From Mesorhizobium loti (GTDB taxonomy: Bacteria > Pseudomonadota > Alphaproteobacteria > Rhizobiales > Rhizobiaceae): a stretch of 64,000 bases of DNA. The translations under genes and the position numbers were made by a program. Under the pieces are notes generated by a model that was not told where the DNA came from, made no database searches, and worked only from the letters and a program-made list of their open reading frames with translations. Below, piece by piece: positions 57,386 through 64,000 of the stretch. Each line of letters opens with the position of its first letter. Position 1 is the first letter of the stretch. The DNA is taken from NCBI GenBank assembly GCA_002356515.1, contig AP017605.1:496001-560000 (forward strand), written 5' to 3'.

Positions 57386-59764
57386 TCAGAAACGGGTCGA
57401 TATGCCGAAGTTGAATTCCTGCACGTCGTCGCTCGCTTCCTTCTTGACCGGGATCGCATAGTCGATACGGATCGGACCGAACGGCGAGGCCCACATCAGG
57501 CCGAGACCAACCGAAGCGCGCAATTTCATGCCGGTCGACGACTGATCGACCAGTGTCTGATCAGCAATCTTGCTACCGTAGAGCGTCGCCGCGTCGGCGA
57601 ACACCGCGCCACGTAAGCCGAAGCTCTCGGGAACGACCGGCAGCGGGAACTGGGCTTCGGCCGAAGCGTTGAAATAGGTCGTGCCACCCAGGTGATCGCC
57701 GCTGGTTCCAGAAGCAACCGGACCGATACCACCATAAGCAAAGCCGCGGATCATGCGATCGGTGCTCTGGAACTGGTCAAAAATGCGCAGATTGCCGTCA
57801 TTGCCGTAACCTTCGACATGACCGGCGCCACCCGAAATGAGGCCGACAAGGTCAAGCTGCTCTGACAGCGTCTGATAGACGCTGCCGCGTCCAGTGATCT
57901 TCACGAACTTGGCATCGCCACCGAGACCGGCAACTTCCACCGTCGTGTTGGCAAAGATACCCTCATGCGGGTTCTTCATGTCGTCGATGGTGTTGTAGAC
58001 CAGCCCCAGGCTGACCGACGACTTGATCCACGGGCTTTCCGCGATGCCATCCAGAACAGCCTGTGAAATGTTGCAGGTGCCTTGCGGAAGCACATCGGTG
58101 GGATTGCAACTGTTGTCGACCTTATACTTCTCCTGGGAGATATTATAAGCCAACTGCGTCGAGATGTTGTTGGTGATCGGCAGGCCGAAGCGCACCGTCG
58201 CACCCGTGGTGTCGCTGTCGTAATTGTTGTTGTATTGCCTCGTCGACTTGTAGATGTCGAAGCCGGCAGCGATGCGCCGCCCGAGGAAATAGGGCTCGGT
58301 GAAGGACAGGCTGTAGTCGCGCGAATTCTTGCCGCCGCCGGCCGACAGCTTGATGTACTGGCCACGACCGAGGAAGTTGCGCTCGGTGATCGACCCTTCG
58401 ACGGACGGACCCGCAGTGTCCCCACCGGTCGAATAGCCGGCGCCAATCGAAAATTCACCCGTCGACTTCTCGACCACGTCGACCACCAGCACGACCTGGT
58501 CTGGCTGCGATCCTGGCACCGTCGAGATGTCGACTTTATCAAAATAATTCAGGGCTTCCAGGCGCTTCTTCGCGCGCTGGATCAGCACCTGGTTGAACGC
58601 ATCGCCTTCGCTGACATCGAATTCGCGGCGGATGACATAGTCACGCGTACGATCGTTGCCGCGAATCTCGATGCGCTCAATATAGGCCTTGGTGCCCTGG
58701 TCGACGGTATAGACCACCGAAATCGTATGGTTCTCGAAGTTGCGGTCGCCGCGCGGCGTCACCTGCGCGAAGGCATAGCCGGAACCGGCCACCTTCTCGG
58801 TCAGGGCGATGATGGAGTCCTCGACATCCTTGGCGTTGTAGACGTCGCCCTTGCGGGTCTCGACCACCGATTCCAGCGATTTGGAGTCAACTTCCGGGAT
58901 CGTGCTTTCGACGCTGATGTCGCCGAAATTGTAACGCTCACCTTCCTGGACGGTGATGGTGACCGTGTACTTGTTCGTCGCATTGTCGAGTTCGCCGACG
59001 GCCGACACCACCTGGAAATCAGCATAGCCGTGATTGTAGTAGAAGCGGCGCAGCAACTCCTGGTCGGCACGCAGCTTGTCCTCGTCATAGACGTCATCGC
59101 GCAGGATGAACGACACCCAGGACGAGCGCTTGGTGTTGATCACATCCGACAGACGACGGCTCGAATAAGCGCTGTTGCCGACGAAATTGATCGCCGCGAT
59201 CTGCGTGCGGTCGCCTTCGGTGATCTTGAAAACCACATTCACGCGGTTGTCACCGAGATCCATGATCTGCGTGGTCACGCCGGCATCATCGCGGCCGATG
59301 CGCCTGTAGGCAGCCTTGACCGCCTCGACGTCGGAATCAAGCGTGGCCTGGGAGAACGTGCCGCGCGGCTTCAGCTGAACCGCTGCCTGAAGCGCATTGT
59401 CCTTGAGCTTCTTGTTGCCCTGGAACAGCACCTGGTTGACGACCTTGTACTCGGCAACCTTCACCACCAGTGTCGAGCCGACCTGATTGATCTGAACGTC
59501 CGAGAACAAACCGGTACCGAACAACGCCTTGACGGCCGCGTCGATATCGGAACTGGAGAAAGCCTTACCCGGCTTGATGGTGATGTAGTTGCGGATGGTT
59601 TCGGCGTCGACACGCTGGTTGCCGCTCACCTCCACCCTGCTGACGACAGCGGCTTCGGCCGCCCATGTGGCAACGAACTGCACTGCGAGCGCACCTGGCA
59701 CGACCAGGGCGGCGGACAGTGCCGCCGCGGACGCGGCGCTCAGAAACTTGGATGCTGCCTTCAT
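57386..59764 (-). CDS. bamA: Outer membrane protein assembly factor BamA
   Basis: The beta-barrel assembly core. A signal peptide is followed by five POTRA domains (residues about 40-430), then an Omp85 barrel ending in FGISTRF with the C-terminal Phe signature. GFAYGGIGPV resembles the conserved VRGF/Y loop region of Omp85 proteins. 792 aa. It lies downstream of rseP and upstream of lpxD in the envelope operon. Confidence 0.96.
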   Translation of the reverse strand: MKAASKFLSAASAAALSAALVVPGALAVQFVATWAAEAAVVSRVEVSGNQRVDAETIRNYITIKPGKAFSSSDIDAAVKALFGTGLFSDVQINQVGSTLVVKVAEYKVVNQVLFQGNKKLKDNALQAAVQLKPRGTFSQATLDSDVEAVKAAYRRIGRDDAGVTTQIMDLGDNRVNVVFKITEGDRTQIAAINFVGNSAYSSRRLSDVINTKRSSWVSFILRDDVYDEDKLRADQELLRRFYYNHGYADFQVVSAVGELDNATNKYTVTITVQEGERYNFGDISVESTIPEVDSKSLESVVETRKGDVYNAKDVEDSIIALTEKVAGSGYAFAQVTPRGDRNFENHTISVVYTVDQGTKAYIERIEIRGNDRTRDYVIRREFDVSEGDAFNQVLIQRAKKRLEALNYFDKVDISTVPGSQPDQVVLVVDVVEKSTGEFSIGAGYSTGGDTAGPSVEGSITERNFLGRGQYIKLSAGGGKNSRDYSLSFTEPYFLGRRIAAGFDIYKSTRQYNNNYDSDTTGATVRFGLPITNNISTQLAYNISQEKYKVDNSCNPTDVLPQGTCNISQAVLDGIAESPWIKSSVSLGLVYNTIDDMKNPHEGIFANTTVEVAGLGGDAKFVKITGRGSVYQTLSEQLDLVGLISGGAGHVEGYGNDGNLRIFDQFQSTDRMIRGFAYGGIGPVASGTSGDHLGGTTYFNASAEAQFPLPVVPESFGLRGAVFADAATLYGSKIADQTLVDQSSTGMKLRASVGLGLMWASPFGPIRIDYAIPVKKEASDDVQEFNFGISTRF

Positions 59765-59778
59765 CGGGCTTAATAACC

Positions 59779-59806
59779 TTTTCTCGTAGTCCCCACGGCG
59801 AGAAAA
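59779..59806 (-). other. Hairpin in the bamA leader
   Basis: TTTTCTCG (59779-59786) pairs with CGAGAAAA (59799-59806) around a 12-base loop, 15 bases before the bamA start on the minus strand. No known riboregulator is recognised; it may shape bamA translation. Confidence 0.5.
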
Positions 59807-59981
59807 CCGGACGTGCGGTAATTTCCCCTACCGTATTAACCGGATTTTCCCTACACGCAAGGCTTCTGGTTAATTTGTATTTACTTAACCCTGGTGCGTG
59901 GCTTTCGCGTCACTCATATCCCCGCGCATGGTAAACGGCGTCTCAACATCGACCATGCCAAAGCCAAATTTCTTCATGATT

Positions 59982-61124
59982 TCAGCACCCAAACAGATCG
60001 TTCCAGAATACGAAACCCATGAAGCACAAGACCAGAAGCAGACCGGCCCGATAGGCCATTTCCATCATCCGTTCCGACACCGGCCGGCGAATGACGGCCT
60101 CCACCCCGTAGAACAAGAGATGGCCGCCGTCGAGGGGGGGAATCGGCAAAAGGTTTAGAATACCTATGCCGACGGACAGTAGCGCAACGAGCTGCACCAG
60201 CCATTCGAAACCGAGTTTGGCCGCCTTGCCGGCCATGTCGGCGATCTTGACGGGGCCGCCCAGCTGGCACTTGTCCTCGCGTCCGACGGCGAAACGCTGC
60301 AAGAACTGGCCGGTTCGCTCGATGACGTGGCCTGTTTCCTCAACTGCCGCCGCGACCGCCCCTATCGGGGTGTAGCTGATGAGACGGGGCTGGCCGAGTT
60401 CCTTGTTGTTGACGACACCGATGACGGCGACCTTGACCTTGTTGCCGAGCGCGTCTTCCTGCTCCATCAGCTGCGGAGTCGCGGTCACCGTGACTTCCTT
60501 GCCGTCGCGCAGCATGACGAAGGTAATGGTATCGCCGGCGCGGCCCGAGACCAGCCGCTGCACATCGCCAAAGGTTTCGACCTTGCTGCCGTCAACGCTG
60601 ACGAATCGGTCACCTGGCTGGATGCCCGCCTTCGCCGCCGGACTGTCCGCCGTAACTTCCGCCACCATGGGCTCTGCGACATAACGCCCGTAGGAGGCAA
60701 ACAGCACGGAAAAGACGACGATCGTCAGCAGGAAATTGAACAGAGGCCCGGCCGCCACCGTCGCCGCGCGCTTCCAGATCGCCTGAGTGTGGAAAGCGAC
60801 CTTGCGTTCCGCGTCGGTCAGCGTTTCCAGCTCCTCCAAAGTTGGCTGGCTGGAGGTGGCGTTCATATCGCCGACAAATTTGACATAGCCGCCAAGCGGT
60901 ATGGCGCAAAGCTTCCAGCGCGTGCCATGCCTGTCGTTGAAGCCGATGAGTTCGGGACCGAAGCCGATCGAGAAGGCCTTGACCCCGATGCCGCACCAGC
61001 GGCCGACGAGGTAGTGGCCCATTTCGTGGACAAACACCACCACGGTCAGCACAAAGAGAAACGGCACGAGCGTGCCGAGAAACAAGCCTTCGGTGCTGAA
61101 AATCGCGTGAAGAATCCCGTTCAA
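59982..61124 (-). CDS. rseP: RIP metalloprotease RseP (site-2 protease)
   Basis: An intramembrane protease: the zinc site HEMGHY lies in the first helix region (FVHEMGHYLVGRWCG), followed by a PDZ domain (GIQPGDRFVSVDG) and the C-terminal metal site LNLLPIPPLDGGHLL. It cleaves anti-sigma factors. It lies between cdsA and bamA; 380 aa is normal. Confidence 0.95.
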   Translation of the reverse strand: MNGILHAIFSTEGLFLGTLVPFLFVLTVVVFVHEMGHYLVGRWCGIGVKAFSIGFGPELIGFNDRHGTRWKLCAIPLGGYVKFVGDMNATSSQPTLEELETLTDAERKVAFHTQAIWKRAATVAAGPLFNFLLTIVVFSVLFASYGRYVAEPMVAEVTADSPAAKAGIQPGDRFVSVDGSKVETFGDVQRLVSGRAGDTITFVMLRDGKEVTVTATPQLMEQEDALGNKVKVAVIGVVNNKELGQPRLISYTPIGAVAAAVEETGHVIERTGQFLQRFAVGREDKCQLGGPVKIADMAGKAAKLGFEWLVQLVALLSVGIGILNLLPIPPLDGGHLLFYGVEAVIRRPVSERMMEMAYRAGLLLVLCFMGFVFWNDLFGC

Positions 61125-61221
61125 CTCATGCCCTCAAATTCTTCCGCCGTTGCGCCGTGACTGTGACATCAATCCAGGCAAATCCAAGGCGCGCCCGCGC
61201 CAGATCGTGGAACGACATACT

Positions 61222-62037
61222 TCAAATCGGAAACAGCCCCTGCGCCGGATGATCGGCGCCCGCCGAAATCCAGCCAATGACGTATAGGGCAAGAGCCGCC
61301 GCGACAAGCCCGTCGACACGGTCCATCACACCGCCATGGCCTGGAATGAGCACGCCCGAATCCTTGCGGCCATGCCGTCGCTTGACCCAGGATTCGAACA
61401 GGTCGCCGGCCTGGGCGACAACCGAAAGCGCAAGTGCCACAAGGCCGAGCAAGGCCAGGTTGCCGGCACCGGCCGCGGCGGCCAGCAGAACCCCGGCGAC
61501 AACACCACCGACGGCGCCGCCGAGCGCACCGCTGCGCGTCTTGCCGGGCGAAATCGACGGCGCCAGTTTGGGACCGCCGACGGCGCGCCCGACGAAATAG
61601 GCAAAAATGTCGGTCGCCCAGACGACGGCGAACAGGAACAGGATGGCGATAAGGCCGGAATGGTCGCCGTCGCGCAGCAGGGCAAGCGACAGGCCGGACA
61701 CGCTGGCATAGGCAAGACCGCTCGCCTCCCACTGCCCGGTCTTGCGAACCAAGGCGGCAATCGCGGTTGCGGCAATCAGAATCACCACAAGCAGCAGCAG
61801 CCAGGATGCGGCAAGCCCGGCAATCAAAGCGCCGATGAAAACGATGACCAGCGCCTCGGGCAGGAAGCCCAGCCCATTGGTGGCGGTTGGCCGCGACATG
61901 CGTGTCCACTCGTAAAAGATCATCGCCGACATGGCTGCGCACAGCAGCCGGAACGGCAGGCCGCCAAGCCAGGTCAGGCCAAGGGCGATGACGGCAAGCA
62001 CGACCGCTGAAATGACGCGGAGTTGAAGGTTGCTCAT
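61222..62037 (-). CDS. cdsA: Phosphatidate cytidylyltransferase
   Basis: It makes CDP-diacylglycerol from phosphatidate and CTP, the entry to phospholipids. About eight helices and the C-terminal signature [12 protein letters not shown]. The start at 62037 overlaps the uppS stop (ATGA). 271 aa. The substrate CTP ties it loosely to the nearby pyrG (27401). Confidence 0.94.
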   Translation of the reverse strand: MSNLQLRVISAVVLAVIALGLTWLGGLPFRLLCAAMSAMIFYEWTRMSRPTATNGLGFLPEALVIVFIGALIAGLAASWLLLLVVILIAATAIAALVRKTGQWEASGLAYASVSGLSLALLRDGDHSGLIAILFLFAVVWATDIFAYFVGRAVGGPKLAPSISPGKTRSGALGGAVGGVVAGVLLAAAAGAGNLALLGLVALALSVVAQAGDLFESWVKRRHGRKDSGVLIPGHGGVMDRVDGLVAAALALYVIGWISAGADHPAQGLFPI

Positions 62038-62768
62038 CCCGCGGCCGGTCGCGAAGCGACGTCTTGCGGGCCCAATCCGCCGAAACGACGCTCGCGGCTG
62101 GCAAATTCGCGCAACGCCTCGGCCAGGTGCTCGCGGCTGAAGTCGGGCCAGTAGCAAGGCAGGAAGACGAGCTCGCTGTAGGCGGCCTGCCACAACAGGA
62201 AGTTGGACAGCCGAAGCTCGCCGCTGGTGCGTATGACCAGCTCGGGATCTGGAATGCCCTGCGTGTCGAGGGCGCCGGCAAAGCTTTCAGCTGATATCGC
62301 TTCGGCGTCGATTTCGCCGCGCGCCACGGCCGCGGCAAGCTTGCGCGCCGTGCGAACGATCTCGTCGCGCCCGCCATAGTTGAATGCGATCACCAGCGTC
62401 AGCGCTTCGTTGCCGGCGGTCAGCGATTCGGCCTCGTCGAGCAGCCCTCTGATGTCGGGCTGCAGCCCTGCCCTGTCGCCGATGATCCTGACCCGCACGC
62501 CGCTCTGGTGCAGTTCGGCGAGGTCCCGGCGGATGAACAGCTTCAACAGCCCCATCAGGTCGCTGACTTCGGACTTCGGCCGCGACCAGTTCTCCGACGA
62601 GAAAGCGTAGACGGTCAGGAAGGAGATGCCGAGATCAGGCGCCGCGCGCACCGCCTTGCGCAGTGCCTCGACGCCGGCGCGATGGCCGGCGAGCCTCGGC
62701 ATGCCGCGCGCCTTGGCCCAGCGTCCATTTCCATCCATGATGATCGCGACATGCGCGGGCGTAGTCAT
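62034..62768 (-). CDS. uppS: Undecaprenyl diphosphate synthase
   Basis: A cis-prenyltransferase making the C55 lipid carrier. Motifs are [20 protein letters not shown] (Asp and Arg), [13 protein letters not shown] and the [22 protein letters not shown]-terminal region. 244 aa. It lies between frr and cdsA. Confidence 0.96.
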   Translation of the reverse strand: MTTPAHVAIIMDGNGRWAKARGMPRLAGHRAGVEALRKAVRAAPDLGISFLTVYAFSSENWSRPKSEVSDLMGLLKLFIRRDLAELHQSGVRVRIIGDRAGLQPDIRGLLDEAESLTAGNEALTLVIAFNYGGRDEIVRTARKLAAAVARGEIDAEAISAESFAGALDTQGIPDPELVIRTSGELRLSNFLLWQAAYSELVFLPCYWPDFSREHLAEALREFASRERRFGGLGPQDVASRPAAG

Positions 62769-62800
62769 GATCTCGCTTTCGGGTCAGCCGGCGGCCAACC

Positions 62801-63355
62801 CTAAACCTGCATGATTTCAGCTTCCTTGTCGGAAAGCAGATGATCGATGGTGCTGATCGTTTCGTCGGTAAGCTTCTGAACCTGGTCGGAACGCTTGCGC
62901 TGGTCGTCTTCGCTGATCGCGCCGTCCTTCTCCGCCTTCTTCAGGAAGTCCATGCCGTCGCGGCGCACATGGCGCGCGGCGACGCGGGCGTTCTCGGCAT
63001 AGCCATGCGAGATCTTGACCAGTTCCTTGCGGCGCTGTTCGTTGAGCTCCGGCAGCGGGATCCTGAGATTGGTGCCGTCGACGATCGGGTTGAAGCCCAG
63101 ATTGGATTCGCGGATGGCGCGGTCGACGGCACCGACCATCGACTTGTCCCAGATCGACACCGAGATCATGCGCGGCTCCGGCACCGTGACGTTGGCAACC
63201 TGATTGATCGGCATGGTGGTGCCATAGGCCTGCACCTGGATGGCATCGAGCAGATTGCTGGAGGCGCGACCGGTCCGCAGCGAGGCCAGGTCATGCTTGA
63301 ACGCGGCGATTGCCCCATCCATGCGCCGCTTGAGATCGTCGTACTCACCACTCAT
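62801..63355 (-). CDS. frr: Ribosome recycling factor
   Basis: It releases ribosomes after termination. [31 protein letters not shown] and the C-terminal helix [10 protein letters not shown] mark it. 184 aa. It lies downstream of pyrH in the usual tsf-pyrH-frr order. Confidence 0.97.
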   Translation of the reverse strand: MSGEYDDLKRRMDGAIAAFKHDLASLRTGRASSNLLDAIQVQAYGTTMPINQVANVTVPEPRMISVSIWDKSMVGAVDRAIRESNLGFNPIVDGTNLRIPLPELNEQRRKELVKISHGYAENARVAARHVRRDGMDFLKKAEKDGAISEDDQRKRSDQVQKLTDETISTIDHLLSDKEAEIMQV

Positions 63356-63462
63356 CTTAGTCTCCTCGACCCGTCTGCCGCGGGTTCACTGCTTCGGGGC
63401 AAGGCCCCGTTCGAGCCTGATTTTCGAAAGCCGGTTTCCCTTTCGAGGGATCAGGCCCCGGA

Positions 63463-64000
63463 TCATTCGTCCGCAACGACCGTGCAGCGGCCGCCGCCCC
63501 TCAGAATATCGCCGAAACCACCTTTTTCGTGGATCGAATAGACGATTATCGGAATGTTGTTTTCGCGCGCAAGTGCAATCGCAGCCGTATCCATGATGGA
63601 AAGGCCACGATTTATGACTTCGGCATGGCTGATGCGCTCGAAACGGGTCGCGTTCGGGTCCTTCTTCGGGTCGGCCGAGTAGACACCGTCGACCTGCGTG
63701 CCCTTGAACAGCGCATCCGCGCCGATTTCAGCCGCGCGAAGCGCTGCGGCCGAATCAGTGGTGAAGAACGGATTGCCGGTGCCGCCGGCAAAGATCACCA
63801 CCCTGCCCTGGTTCATGTAAGCATCTGCCTGGCGCTGCGAAAAACTCTCGCAGAGTTCGGGCATGGCGATCGCTGACAGCACCACGGCATCGACGCCGAT
63901 TTTGTGCAGTGAGGTGCGCAGCGCCAGTGAGTTGATGACCGTGGCAAGCATGCCCATGTGGTCGCCGGTGACGCGGTCTCCGCCCTTGGAGGCGACGGCC
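63463..64000 (-). CDS. pyrH: Uridylate kinase (5' end outside the window)
   Basis: UMP kinase of the amino-acid kinase fold. GRVVIFAGGTGNPFFTTDSAAALRAAEIGADALFKGTQVDGVYSADPKKDP is the diagnostic core (AGGTGNPFFTTD). The frame continues across 64000 with AVASKGGDRVTGDHMG, so the first third is missing. It is upstream of frr on the same strand. Confidence 0.95.
   Translation of the reverse strand, partial: AVASKGGDRVTGDHMGMLATVINSLALRTSLHKIGVDAVVLSAIAMPELCESFSQRQADAYMNQGRVVIFAGGTGNPFFTTDSAAALRAAEIGADALFKGTQVDGVYSADPKKDPNATRFERISHAEVINRGLSIMDTAAIALARENNIPIIVYSIHEKGGFGDILRGGGRCTVVADE

Noticed and set aside
58082..59773. 563-codon frame opposite bamA, plus strand
   Set aside because: It mirrors bamA codons; no ribosome site or known domain.

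Overview
The window comes from an alphaproteobacterium of the Hyphomicrobiales, most like Mesorhizobium. The basis is high GC content, Mesorhizobium-like protein sequences, and a conserved housekeeping order (pyrG, secG, tpiA, ppiD-like, trpD, trpC, moaC, moeA, lexA, comEC, gltX, gltA, lpxB, lpxI, lpxA, fabZ, lpxD, bamA, rseP, cdsA, uppS, frr, pyrH). The genus is inferred by eye and no database was searched.

Region 1 (1-7548) is a tightly overlapping plus-strand operon cut by the left edge. It encodes a haem peroxidase of the animal/fatty-acid-dioxygenase superfamily, an unknown protein whose C-terminus looks like a degenerate P450, an Old Yellow Enzyme, and two pairs of small membrane protein plus RoxA-like di-haem cytochrome c. 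The enzyme set resembles a peroxidation, rearrangement and enone-reduction route, as in oxylipin synthesis, coupled to c-type cytochromes. It is the best candidate here for an undescribed system.

Region 2 (7549-15740) is accessory and loosely packed: a multi-spanning patatin phospholipase, a gene remnant, a flotillin/SPFH protein, a small membrane protein, an NTF2-like protein and a DUF982 protein, with several long gene-poor gaps.

Region 3 (15852-26770) holds a minus-strand operon for peptide use (leucyl aminopeptidase, proline iminopeptidase-like hydrolase, and a complete Dpp/Opp-type ABC importer). A divergent LysR regulator with a perfect inverted repeat in front of it follows, then an NCS1 nucleobase/allantoin-type permease.

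Region 4 (26776-37540) is core genome: DUF1697, pyrG, L,D-transpeptidase, secG, tpiA, ppiD-like, trpD, trpC, moaC and moeA. A 7-base tandem repeat supplies the stop codon of the DUF1697 gene.

Region 5 (37586-46290) appears to be an insertion between moeA and lexA. It carries tryptophan catabolism through kynurenine (arylformamidase-like hydrolase, tryptophan 2,3-dioxygenase, kynureninase), a 2-aminobenzoate-CoA ligase-like enzyme, an ABC importer of the ABC_sub_bind/TrpXYZ type cotranscribed with kynU, a divergent GntR regulator with two ATTATATATAAT-type operators, and a short remnant resembling a threonine/serine dehydratase C-terminus.

Region 6 (46557-64000) is core again: lexA with its own SOS box, convergent comEC, gltX, gltA, and the minus-strand envelope block pyrH, frr, uppS, cdsA, rseP, bamA, lpxD, fabZ, lpxA, lpxI, lpxB. 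Stop codons lie inside hairpin loops at two separate terminators (37578-37598 and 52885-52910). I saw no tRNA, rRNA, CRISPR array or intact insertion sequence.
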